From: Ciborinia camelliae
Lineage: Eukaryota; Ascomycota; Leotiomycetes; Helotiales; Sclerotiniaceae
Assembly (NCBI GenBank): GCA_025890175.1
Contig: JANPYM010000013.1
Location: forward strand, 1,070,777 to 1,134,776
DNA: 64,000 nt
Direction of reading: 5' to 3'
Shown here piece after piece: positions 8,914 to 19,887 of this stretch. The position numbers and the translations under genes were made by a program. The notes under the pieces were generated by a model that saw only the letters and a list, made by a program, of their open reading frames with translations, was not told where the DNA came from and searched no databases. How positions within the stretch are numbered: the first letter of the stretch is position 1; the number at the start of each line of letters is the position of its first letter.

Positions 8914-11168
8914 CCAACCCCTTAGCAAAATCCACAAGTCTGAGGTCACATATCAATGTAGAACCAAAGTTTATACATTAAAGAGTGCCATAATAACCAG
9001 TCACTCCTAAGATTTGGTTCATTTAGTTGATTTGGGAGGGACTGATGTGAAAACAAGCTCGCTTGGTACGTACAGTATTTTTTCTCTCTGTACTGAAGGA
9101 TTTGAATACTTTCGAGAACCTTGATATACTATAACGTCGATGGCATTTCGGAATATTTGAATGATCTGCTTTCATCGGAAGTAAATGGGTCGGTCACATA
9201 TGTCCACATTGGTCGCTGAAAGTGGAACCAACTCCGAGGGTTGGCAAAGAGAAATTTCCCTCGGTACGCATGTTACGTAAGGTTCTTTTGCGTCTGGTCG
9301 GTATCAAGCCACGAAGCTTTTGTGGTTGAAGTTGGCTTCAATTACCCCTCATGAAAACGGCGCAGACGATCGAAAATTACTCACCATGGTCCATTTAGAG
9401 TTCGTTTACGGGTCGGGTATTCTCGAAAGGTAACAAGGCGGGTGGGTGATCATCTTTGAGGTCAGGGGTTTAAAGTTCCAGAATGCCATACCGCACGCTC
9501 ATTGCTCAAGAGAATCAATAATACACCTCGGAAACTTCTACGTAGTGATCTTCACCTCTTCACCTCTTCACTGGGGCCCGAGGGGTTTCCAAGGAAATTC
9601 TGTTTGGCATTATTGATTTCCGACTTATCTAAAATACCTATCTAGTACTATTACCTCATCTCTCCCGTCACAAATCCATAGGTATCATTACCTAGGTAGG
9701 TATAGGTAGACCCAGTTTAGACGAGGTATCGGTTAATCTGCATTTCTTGCTAATCCAGTATATTGACAGTCGAATGATACAAATTCATACCTAGGTAATC
9801 ATAAATTCATCATTCTATACCTGATAGATATATTTATACATATTATACATATTATACATCCCCTAGATAGTAATAATACCTAGTATACTAGTATTAAGGT
9901 GGGTTATGCTCATAATGTTAATCATATTATCTACTCCTAGGCTACCTAGCATCTATACGATAATACAATAAATACGATAACACGATAACACGATAACATT
10001 CTAAGGTTTCTTTACGCTTGAACTTTCTTTTACAACGGCTCAATTCCCTTTTCTGGGGTCCTGGTCCGGGCGCCGGGGTAATGGGGTAGTATTATAGGTA
10101 GGTAGCTGGAGTAGGTATCTTTCGGTGATTAAAAGCCAATTTGAACGATTATTCTCAAAAATTGAAAATTACCTTGACCTATAATAAGTTAGTAGTTACC
10201 TACTCCGTACATACATACCTACCCGACTTATATATATCTACATAGGTATCTACATAACCTGTATACCTAGTAATGTAAAATGATAACGGGAAAAGCTTCG
10301 AGAAATTACAAGTGTATTTAAGCTGATGGGAGGTAGGTATACCGGTACCTACCAACCTACCCATCTAGTATCTACCAAGTCATCAATTTTTAATGATCAC
10401 TTGTAAGATTTGCGTAAATTTGCGTATATATGCGTATACAAGTTAGATGTCGAGAAGAGCTTTCTGCCAAGTTCCAACAAATTCCAATTTGACAGTAGTG
10501 AACAGGGAGAAGAATTCTTTTCTTTTCTTTTCTGTAATAACAATAATATTATTTATGATCAAGGTGAATAGATTAATGTTTTTTCCTTCTTCCCGAGTCC
10601 CGAGTAGGTGCTCGTCATCGCTTTGTACATCCATAGGTATGGAGTAGAACTCTGCTCGGACTAGACGACTAAAAAAGCAACCATCTGCAGATGCCACCGA
10701 CCTCCGTAACCTATTATATGCACCCGTTCAACCTCTTTTTATCATTGTTGATATCGATCTATTTGGAATTTATATATCGCCTGGGATTACTTACGCCAAT
10801 TTCCTGATTTTAGTGCCAAGGTGGGATTAGTCTAGATTTTTGAATTTTTGAATTTTGCCGTCTTAACCTCGAGGTGGGCATTGGGCAGGTGGAGGTGGAA
10901 GGGTTATTATTCAATAGAGATCCGGGCACTTATTCAATCAATCAACCAATCAACGAAGGAAATATGAGTTAAGAGGAGGCCGGGTGCTGTGGTACCTAGG
11001 TAGTAGGGTAGTGTAACCCAGTATAAGATAAATCTTGTGCCCTCCTCTTTTTCTCTCCTGCAACAAATTTACATCCCACATCAAAAAAGTATCAATTTTT
11101 CTTTATACTACACTTCACTTCACTCCCATCACAAAATTGTTGTTTCAAAAACAATTTTCAACGCAAAC
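8914..11168. other. 2.2-kb gene-free spacer rich in TAGGTA words
   Basis: No gene could be supported on either strand. From about 9640 to 10370 the sequence is dominated by CCTAGGTAGGTA, TATACATATTATACAT and ATAACACGATAACACGATAACA short repeats. The part after 10900 (CAATCAATCAACCAATCAAC, GTACCTAGGTAGTAGG, then a CT-rich leader) is probably the promoter and 5' leader of the CFEM gene. Confidence 0.5.
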
Positions 11169-11816
11169 ATGCAGTTCACATACGCCGCTATCTCTGCTCT
11201 CCTCGTCTCAGTGGCTTACTCCCAGACTATTGCCAGCGAAATAGCGCAGATCCCATCTTGTGCTCTCGAATGCTTGTCAAAAGCTGCTATTAGTGCTGGA
11301 TGCGGTCTTGCCGATTATGCATGTCAATGTGGTTCTGCCAAAAATGAAATTATCAAATCAGCAAGTCCATGTGTCGCGGCGGCTTGCTCTACTTCTGATA
11401 GCTTGAGTATGTTTCCCCAATGTTCTATCCCGTCGTAGAATATTCTTAACAAAAATTCAATAGATGTCCAAAAGGTCACAGCCGAGATTTGTGATCTTCA
11501 AGCTGCCGACGGCTCATCAGACTCTGCATCTCCCACCGAAGCATCTTCATCCGCCAGCGAGTCAATGCCCTCATCCATAGCAAGCGGCATTACCTCTGCA
11601 ACCGGTAGCTCCATTGCCAGCGCCACCAGCTCCGCATCTTCAGTTGCCTCTTCAATTAAAGCATCCGCCTCTTCAATCAAATCATCCGCCTCATCAGCTG
11701 CTTCTTCCGCTGCTTCTTCCGCCGCTACCTCTACTCCCACCACCGCTGGAGGAAACCGTGTTGCTGCTGCGGGAGCAGTTGTTGGTGCTGGTTTCTTGGC
11801 CGCTTTCGCTTTGTAA
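11169..11816 (+). CDS. CFEM-domain, predicted GPI-anchored cell-surface protein
   Basis: Two exons (11169-11406, 11464-11816; 57-bp intron) give 196 residues. The start is the ATG before MQFTYAAISALLVSVAYS, a clear signal peptide; an open frame extends further upstream but would bury the signal. The CFEM domain (about 25-90) has eight cysteines: CALEC, AGC, YACQC, SPC, AAC and, after the intron, EIC. The Asp of GLADYACQC is at the position that binds haem iron in characterised CFEM proteins. A Ser/Ala-rich stalk of about 80 residues follows, then a hydrophobic tail ending GAVVGAGFLAAFAL, typical of GPI attachment. CFEM proteins act in haem/iron uptake, wall integrity or virulence. The long CT-rich leader and TA-rich 3' flank agree with an expressed gene. 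Confidence 0.9.
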
Positions 11817-14319
11817 GCTGGCTCTCTCATGAGATATTATTGTATTGGAAATTATATATATATACTCTTGTAAGAGTATATACATGTAATTTGCTGGCAT
11901 GGTAGGAACATATCATGCATGGGATGGATGATGATTGATGGATGAATAATGTTTTTCGATTCTTTACACAACCAGGTTTAGTGGGGGAGGCACCAAAAGC
12001 ATCCATGGTTGTAACATTATCAAAATACCTTTATAATGAATAACTCATTGTTGTTCAATGAAGTTAGCTTAAACATAATACACTGTCACTCAAATCAATA
12101 CACCCCTACTTACAACTCAAAATCCAAATCGTGAAAGTTCCATGCAAATCTTTGACTTGACTTACCTACTATATAGTTCACAGTTGACATCAAAAGAAAT
12201 CGACTGAGAGACCGTGCCAGGCGGAAGCCACGTTGATAGCCTTCAGCCTAAAGATTGGTTAGAACTTTGGTCACCTAGGTAGGTATTTTAATATGACATG
12301 ACATGACTGCTCAAGTAGATACCTCAAGCTAGTCACCTAGGTAGGCTAGGTAGTAGGTAAGGTAGGTCTTACGGTTCAATGTTATTATTTGGTCGTGTTA
12401 TTATAGTCTAGGTAGGAAGTTAGGAACCGTGGGTGGGTGGGGTGGTGGAGATGCGGACCGTGGATGGATGCGGACCGTGGGTGGGTGGATGCGGACCGTG
12501 GGTGTGGATCTAGGCACATAACATATTGATAGGTACCTACCTATCAGAGGAATTCATCATCATGCCTTCACCAAAAGTCGCTGCTCCCTTTCTCTTACTT
12601 GTACCGTAGGCAGCTTTCAATTCCGCAATTCTTTATTTATATCGTGTCGAAAAATTATGGAGATTCTAAGCTTTGCGATAAGGCTTTGGTGAAGTTTCTC
12701 CAGATACTACAGCAGTCATTCACCGTTCTTTCCTCGCTAACATCGCTCCTCCCCTTTCCACTCCACACTTCCAAACTCCATCATAGTTAGCACCTTCCTG
12801 GGCCGACAAATTTTCCCATTACCCCGCACCATCCTCTCAACATTTAAACTTCTCTTCATCCTAAGCTTTCTTGCCACATTTTCTCTCTCTCTTTCTTTCT
12901 CCCTCCCTCAATATTTAAACTCTCCACCAAACCTTCTGCTAAACCTTCATTCTGCAAAATCTTCATTCAACCTCCACTTCTCTTTCCCTCCAATCCTTCA
13001 CACATCCCTCCACAGCCCTCCATTCAAACCCACCCCTACATAGGAAGGAGTCCCTCAGCCAAACCTATCCCCTCATACACATTTCATATCTTTCATCATC
13101 GAAAAGTCTCCAGACTGGACCTTGATGATTTTGTAATTTGTGAGGTTCACCGTGAGGTGGCGGATATGCTTGAATACTTTGACTATGATATGTGCTCTTT
13201 ATGGAATCTGTGCGTGTGACTCATGTGGGGATTTGCGATATTAAGATTTAGAAGCTGGAAGGTGAATGTTTGTGTTTTTTGCGAAGTGGAGTGGAATGTC
13301 GAAATTGTTATAGAGATTTGATGGGGTTGGATGATGGTTCAGAGATAGGCTCTTTTTGGTTATTTGAGATTTGTGAATGGGTCGTTAAAGAAGGGGGTTT
13401 GTGGGTGAATATACTGGTATCCCGGTAGAAAAAAAGAGCGAGTGCTCAAATTGAGATCCTATTTCGAGGCTTGATCAAGGTCAAGACTGGAGCTTCCCAG
13501 GGGAACATTCAGAATTCGTCGCCTCCTACGCATGCTGCAAGTTTCATCGCCATATATGTGACGCTGATGACACAAATTCTGAATCTTCTATCAAAAACGG
13601 CGACAGAACTTCCCTTGATGAACCCATCATGTCTATGTCGAGGACTGACAAAGAAGCGTATATGCAGTATTCTCTGTCGAAGGTTTTGTCAAAATTCGTC
13701 AAGAACGTATTTTTGATACACTTGGAAATAAGAGGAAACTTTGGATTCAAAAGATCAATGGCATTATATACATCTTGATAGCTATTCTAAGATTCTACAA
13801 CTAATTCCATCTAGACATTAACAGCCGTGTAGCCGCCATGGTACATGCAAAACCAAACTCAAAGTCTACTTCGCCTCTCAAAAGCTATCAACAGATGAAG
13901 CAAAATAGCGAAATCATCACCTATCCACTTGAAAGGAAAGCCATGCTCTACTCTAAACTCCCTATATATAACCCCTTCTATTTGTTCCCCAGAGGGCAAC
14001 AGTGTAGCACCTCTCAATAGTTCCTTAACAACCCCACTCGGTATTCGAAATATTCAAAAGGAACAAAAGTGATATCAGGAGAGAACCCAGAATGTTGCAA
14101 AGATAATCATGAAAAATAAAGACCACTGAGGAGATACCATGGATTTCGAACTACCTGACTTTTTCACGGGCCTATATGGGAACCATTTATTAACAAAATC
14201 TTTTGCACGTTTTAGTCATTTCATCAAGGCGCATAGCAGTATTTCAACGACTGAGTCTCAGCATTCCGGCTCTCGTTCCTATACTACTTTTTAGAAACAT
14301 GAGATGCATGAAGTCCTTC
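11817..14319. other. 2.5-kb spacer, no gene supported
   Basis: Frames are short and without recognisable motifs. Contents seen: a TATATATATA tract (about 11857), GGATGGATGATGATTGATGG repeats (about 11920), TAGGTAGG words at 12270-12420, a GCGGACCGTGGATGGAT minisatellite, and a strongly pyrimidine-rich 300-bp stretch (12740-13080) that looks like a fungal promoter/5' leader but is followed by no convincing ORF. A non-coding transcript or a lost gene is possible. Confidence 0.45.
12425..12510. repeat. GCGGACCGTGG(G/A)TGG minisatellite
   Basis: About four degenerate copies of ACCGTGGGTGGGTGGAT with GCGGACCGTGG as the most constant part, spaced roughly 17-27 bases apart. One strand is markedly G-rich. 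Confidence 0.7.
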
Positions 14320-15512
14320 TTACAGGCCATTCAGAGTGTTTTGTGCTGCCAATGCATTTCCTGTTTTCTGTGTTAGGTTTTAGATCTTTCGTGGATGAAG
14401 GGGAGGCTTACCAGTGTTGAAGTAATCGAGGAGCATTACTCGGGGTTTCCTGCCCCAGGTTTCTGTGCAGAGATCGGCCTGGGCCCCTATACTACCTACA
14501 CCCGTTGCCGCGTTCTACATTGAAGTCAGCGTCATAATTTTTGGAGACTTGTTCCTTACCGTCGTTGCAGCTGCTAGTCTATCTGGCACAAGGATGCCGA
14601 GAATGTCAATATCCAAGTAGTGGTTTATGAGAGGCAAAAGTCCGGCGCCATTAGAGCCCGGGGGACGATCAAGTGTGCATGTCGGGAATTTAGGTGTAGT
14701 TACATCGTATGCAGTTTCGAAGAAGTAGGAAAACTCGGGTAGAATATATGGAACTACGTTTGTATTTGCGTCGTAGTCTTCGATGTCACAAAGTAAGTTA
14801 TAAATTCTGGAGGAGATGGGTAGATCTGATTACTTACCGAGGAACATAACGAGTCTATCTCCAGCTGTGATCATTTCCTGAAGTGTAGGCCATTCGTCTA
14901 TAGCCAGTTGATGTGGTGGTGTATATGCATATTTTGCAAGGCCAGACGCTTCCATCACTGAACTAAAATTTCCCACGGGAACATAATCTCCATTCGTGAG
15001 TAGTAAGGTGACCACTTCGTTAGGGTTTGCATCAAGCCATTTTTTGATCTTTGATAGGTAATCGACGGCTGGTCCAGCATCTGCATCCAAGTCGACGAGT
15101 TAATAATTGTTTATCAAGGAAAGTTTCCAAAGGAAAATAAGGAATTAAACTTTTATTGGAAATAAAAAGGGGGGTTTCAATGGTTGGGGGAAAAGGGTTG
15201 AGATCTATGAGTTGGTATGCGGGTGAAAGGGGGGTAAAACTGACCTAGCTCGAAGCATGAGGTATGACATAATGTCAAAACTTTGAGAAAGTAATGGGTC
15301 TGGGCTTGAAGAAACCGAACACCAGCGTTGAGTTGAGCTGTGACATCAATCTCTTGGTTTTCTGTTAGTAGATCTCCCACAAAAGCGCTATCGTGGGTCC
15401 CGATTTGGGATATATTTGACCATTTTCGATCACAGAGCTCGGCATAACCATTACAGATTTGTGCAACCGTGACTGATATGCACACCCCGAGATATAAGAA
15501 TATAAGATGCAT
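14320..15512 (-). CDS. Secreted PLC-like phosphodiesterase (PI-PLC X-like TIM barrel)
   Basis: Five exons (15245-15512, 14838-15080, 14560-14777, 14412-14514, 14320-14360) give 290 residues. A signal peptide starts at ATG 15512 (MHLIFLYLGVCISVTVA); an upstream in-frame ATG at 15557 would place 15 polar residues before it and is less likely. Family motifs: SQIGTHDSAF with catalytic-type His40, FLQAQTH, LCHTSCFEL with His83, then across the first intron LDAGPAVDYL, WLDANPNEVVTLLLTNGD, MFLDYDANTNVVPYIL, CTLDRPPGS and VMLLDYFNTGNAL. Every junction restores a conserved motif. Fungal members resemble bacterial PI-PLC but their substrate is usually unknown. The first intron (164 bp) is longer than the others (45-60 bp). 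A 25/31-bp repeat array lies in the upstream region. Confidence 0.9.
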
Positions 15513-17013
15513 TTCGTAAAACCAAACTTGCTTGTGAAGATTGTGGTGAAGATACATGAGAGCCGGAAAGGAAACCAGCTACCTTTATATATAATGTTGA
15601 TGCCATTGACCTCGAAGTTCAATTCAATAATATGTATTCACATATGATCATCCCCCACATAGTTTGTGAATGGCATATCTCACACAGTTCGTTGAATGGT
15701 ATGGTATGTCCGAGGCAGTTCATGGATGGTATGTTCCATATAGGTCGTGAATGGAACATACACAAGGTAGGTAGCTAGTGAATGGTATGTAGCTTCCTTT
15801 TGAGGATCATCGGGCCGAGTCACCCTGACCAAAGGTTCAGTGTGCGTCTTACAGACCTTGTCTATAGTCACACACATTTAATTATTCCATGCACCTTGCA
15901 ACATGATGGTAAAGAAGGTGATGATGGATGCCCCGAGAGGTTTATCTGCTATCTGCTATCTGTCATCGGATCTCGATTATCGATTATTTTTATGAGAGTT
16001 GGCGTTGAACTGACGAATCAATCGTAAACTTGACATGTAGCTTAGCTTAGGTAGCTTATCCACGGATAGGTACTTGGGTACAATACCTACCTCCGATAGG
16101 CCCAGTACTACCTACCTACCTACCACCTACCTACTACGTATTTATCAACTGCCGGTGCGGGGTTAGCGGGTTAGCGCGAACAGCAAGGAACCACATCACA
16201 TTGATAGGAGAACTCATTGTTGCACCGTATATAATATAAATTGTCCATCATTCCATGCCATCATGGTATGGTGGCTTCAGATTTCCCCGTCTGTCTCCCA
16301 TTATGGTGTCCAGTCACGCGCTTCCAGGGCACAAGCCAGCCAGCCAGCCAGTTTAAAACGTCTTCCAGAAACGCCTTCATGACCAACCCCATAGACCACC
16401 ATCCACCCGCATGTGATGTGGTGAAGAGAGCACAGAAAAAGGCACAGAAAAAGGCAAAGAGGATACAGAACCTACCAGATTCCAGATTCCGGATTATTTA
16501 AAACCTTTGTTTGATCTTGTTCAACATAATACAGGATTTAAACCTCAGAATTCGGTTTTCTTGCCCATTATTGAAAGGTAACATGTACCTGAAGATTTAA
16601 AAATACTGTATAAAATGTCCAAATCAATATTGAACACTCAAATGTTGTCGGATAAGAGGTCAATACTGAAAGAATGTATGGACATACAATGATATCAATC
16701 CAAGCTTCAAAACTCAGACATCTAGAGACCTGTGATGGAGGTCTATAGTTTTGCTCGATTATGGATGTCGTCTGGTAATATAAGAATGAACATGCCACAA
16801 ATCTACAGCTATGCCCATAAACTGGGCTCGGCGTCGACTTGCTTAGTCGACAAAGCAATGAAAAGCTATGCATTTTGTTATCTCTTGTTTATTTTTGTCA
16901 AATCCAGGGTATCTTTTGTTTATTTGGATAACTCAAATCAACAAATTGACAAATTACCCTGATCAGCAAATCAACAAATCAGCAAATTAGCAACAAGAAG
17001 GCAAACACATCTA
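15513..17013. other. Intergenic, repeat-bearing
   Basis: No gene supported. It holds the 15661-15800 repeat array, ACCTACCTACCTACC words (16088-16140), GCCAGCCAGCCAGCC (16335) and CAACAAATTGACAAATT-type words immediately upstream of the next gene (16938-16990). Confidence 0.45.
15661..15800. repeat. Tandem array with alternating 25/31-bp spacing
   Basis: Five copies of a degenerate AGTTCGTGAATGGTATG-like word begin at about 15661, 15686, 15717, 15742 and 15773. Spacings alternate 25, 31, 25, 31, so the higher-order period is 56 bp. The array sits about 150-290 bp upstream of the PLC-like start codon. Confidence 0.65.
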
Positions 17014-17882
17014 ATGGCTTTCATTACCCTCCCTGCTAAGGAAAAGATCGAATCCACGGTAAGTTTCCTAGAGAGAATCCTAACTAGCTGGTGTGATGTC
17101 AGTATCGTAATGATTATTTTTGCTGATTTTAAATATAGATCGAAGATCAGGCTGATTCTCCTCCTCCGTTCGCTGTAGTCGCCGCACTCAAATCTACCAA
17201 GATTAAGGACATACGCGAAAAAGATGAATACCACTTCTATGGCATTGTTTCCTCAAAGGTCATTGCAACCGAAGCGGCAAGATTTGTAGCCAATAACTCT
17301 CGCGCGTCCAAATCGTCTCTCAAGAAAATATTCAAGAAGTTTTTAGCTATAACAAGCCAGGACTCCCAAGAAAAGTGCCAAGTAAAGCCAGAAGCAGTCT
17401 GGTTTTTAGTTCGCATGACCCAAAAATCCGACGAATACATCGTGCCTAGATGGCACAGAGATGGGGGAATGATGGTCAACTGCAAGGATGCAAGCCACAC
17501 ACTTCATACCAGGTATGCGACAGCATTGGTTGGACCTCCAACTCTGGTTCTTCAAGAGACCGAGATGGTTACCAAAGCTATGGTAAACTTTCCCGCAAAT
17601 AGGAAAGGTCTATCGGATGCGCTTACGTTAGAAGTCCCCTTGGACATTTCTCGTAAACAAATCATTAGATTTTCTTGGGGAGAGGAGGATAGCCCTGTTC
17701 ACTCTGAGCCCAATCTTGTTACGGAGAGAGTCTTTGTGTCATGTATCTATGGAAGTATAGACGAAATTCGAGAGATTACCAGGGCACGTAAACAATTTGT
17801 GGACTTTTCGGCGTTCTTCAGAACCGGCGAAGAGGAACAAAAGGAGGCAACTTCATGCAAATTGTACAAATTTTTCTTTTAG
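17014..17882 (+). CDS. Orphan protein with 2OG-oxygenase-like HxD...H...R pattern
   Basis: Two exons (17014-17058 and 17139-17882; 80-bp intron) give 262 residues starting MAFITLPAKEKIEST. I do not recognise the family. The central part reads PRWHRDGG (His121, Asp123), then VGPPTLVLQE, and later PVHSEPNLVTERVFV (His203, Arg212). An HxD pair followed about 80 residues later by His and then Arg nine residues on is the metal- and 2-oxoglutarate-binding arrangement of double-stranded beta-helix Fe(II)/2OG oxygenases. No signal peptide or membrane segment is visible; residues 65-85 are basic. The alternative start at an internal ATG (17415) would lose the first 107 residues, which are open, in frame after a clean splice, and so retained. 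Function is inference only. Confidence 0.7.
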
Positions 17883-18702
17883 CTTCCATGGCGACATTAC
17901 GAAAAGGGGTATGAAGTGGTAACGTGGCAACTTACAAAATTACCTACTATACAACATCCAATGGTAAATATCACCCATCATCCCATAGATATCTTATTTT
18001 GTTAGGCATGCGGATACTAACCGAGAGTGAACAGGAACGCTTATTATACACTCTTTACATGGCCTATCAAATCGCTAATGGGGGGGAACGGGGGAGGATG
18101 GGGCGGCTTTTTATACCATTATTTGTTTATATTGGAGTTGTTGCTAGTTTGGTGCATGCGATACCCTTTTCATGTACAGAATGTTTGCATGAATGGATGG
18201 ATAGATGGAAGGATGAGATCTGGATATACGAAAGACGGTTGATTGCATACGTAATGAAATGAAGGGGGTTTGAGTGAATGGCGAAGGCAGAAAATGGAAA
18301 GGGAGCGAAGAGGAGATATGGTATGAAAGTCTTTGAGCACCTGGCATCTAGGTTGGTGGCTTGATCTACCGAGTATCTAATGAATGAATTGGGATGGGAT
18401 GAGATGAGGGACAAAGAAATGAAATGGCGCTGAAGTTAATTTTCTACTGATAGATTAGAATCAAATTAAACAAAAAGATGAAGATGAAGATGAAAATGAA
18501 GACCCAGATACGCGGACTACCTAGGTAAGGTATATATGCAATTATCTTCGGTGTTGTATTGAGTTGTGGTCATTCAATTGTAGGTAATCTTACAGGGGTT
18601 GAAAGCCTGTAAAGGTTGGTCCAACGGCTAATTGTACTGCTACTACCGGCGGTAGGTACCTTAGTACATCAGTAACTTACTTTCCTTTCCAAAGAAATTA
18701 GT
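17883..18702. other. Spacer, no gene supported
   Basis: A frame at about 17924-18262 could encode 112 residues but begins at GTG and resembles nothing; it is not called. Contains AGATGAAGATGAAGATGAAAATG trinucleotide-like repeats at about 18477-18500. Confidence 0.4.
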
Positions 18703-19560
18703 GTCATAATAATCGCCCTTGCAATTCTCGTTCAACCCGAATGTAGCAGCGCTCCCGGCGGGCAAACATGTCTTATCAGAAAACCCCATAGGAGACCTGG
18801 AGCGCGCGCAACGCCTGCTACAATCTTACAACAGTGACAAAGTGGAGGGAGGAGCTCCATGGAGTGTGACCGAGAACTTTCGATTCTTGGATTCGTTTAT
18901 TTGAGGAAGGAAGTAGAGAAATTGAGAAGAGTCTTGGGTTTTCATATGAAATCCTTTGGGAATGTTAAACAAGGGGATAAATACTTTGGTATGCGCTCTC
19001 CGTTCCATTGGTGCTGTAAATAGCATAGCAGGTTGTGCCAGAGACCGAATGGCGAGAGAAGACAAGTTATCAAGGCGGCTTTTTACTCCATGGGGGAGTT
19101 CATTTCACGGCGGCTGCGAGATTGCTTTTGGGAGAAGCTGCAAAACCAACTACCGTCGTAGAATTTAGTGCACTTCTTCGTGAAAATCTACCACCTGTTG
19201 ATACAATCAATTTAGTATGGCTTACGAAGTCTGGAATATCGGGCACATTCAGTGTCTCGTTCGGTACCATTTCTTTCTGGTCCCGAATACACAATAGCTT
19301 GTGAGCATGGTAGCATTACAGTCATCAAAAGCAAGGTCATTGCACGCAAAGGCGAAAAGAATGAAGGGAACTCTATAGAGGTTGAGTTTACGGAGGAGGG
19401 AAAAGGGGTAAATCAGGATGTGGCTGCGTGGGCTCGGAGTATCGTGTATGGGAAGCCTAATCCTAGACAGTCTCCCGTGGAAACTCTTGCTGGCTTGGAA
19501 ATCTTGGAAAAGCTGTTTAGCTGTTGCGGGGTGGTGAAGAACAAGGCAAGAGCAAAAAAT
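18703..19560 (+). pseudogene. Gfo/Idh/MocA-type oxidoreductase pseudogene
   Basis: The protein can be followed through at least three frame changes. From 18703 VIIIALAILVQPE; frame change at about 18740; LPAGKHVLSENPIGDLERAQ to VTENFRFLDSF; frame change at about 18900; RKEVEKLRRVLGFHMKSFG with an intron donor at 18989; then TEWREKTSYQGGFLLHGG, VHFTAAARLLLGEAAKP and VWLTKSGISGTFSVSFGT; frame change at about 19268; FLSGPEYTIACEHGSITV and ETLAGLEILEKLF. These are the AGKHVLSEKPI and C-terminal sheet motifs of fungal NAD(P)-dependent sugar/dihydrodiol-type dehydrogenases. The Rossmann N-terminus (GxGxxG) is missing. Coding sequence is otherwise well preserved, so inactivation appears recent and by small indels. 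Confidence 0.85.
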
Positions 19561-19887
19561 TGCAATTTCAGACTTAGAATCACATATTCTTTGCGAATCC
19601 ATTTACACCTCGTCAGGTTGTATTATGCCTTTGCTTGCCTAAAGGGCATCTTAAAGTTCAATAATCACATAAAAATTGAAATGTTACATTTGTCCAAACT
19701 GTCAAAGTAGCAATGTTCATTCATATTCTACACCTCCCAAACCTTTTGAAATCGAAACGTGTTTTGACTGGTGCGATTTGGAACGCAGCCAGCTTGTTTT
19801 ATCTTCACCACGCGATAAACCCATGTACCACTTATTTCTAAGGACAAACACTATCCACCGAAAGCCGGATCCAACGAATACCAGATC

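Noticed and set aside
11498..11830. Minus-strand frame opposite the CFEM gene rich in Ala/Glu
   Set aside because: Shadow of the Ser/Ala codon-repeat stalk on the other strand; no splice or motif support.
12599..13750. Several 60-80 codon frames on both strands
   Set aside because: Short, without motifs, in a pyrimidine-rich or mixed spacer; length expected by chance.
17924..18262. 112-residue frame downstream of the orphan oxygenase-like gene
   Set aside because: Begins at GTG, no ATG-based full model, no recognisable motif, overlaps low-complexity sequence.
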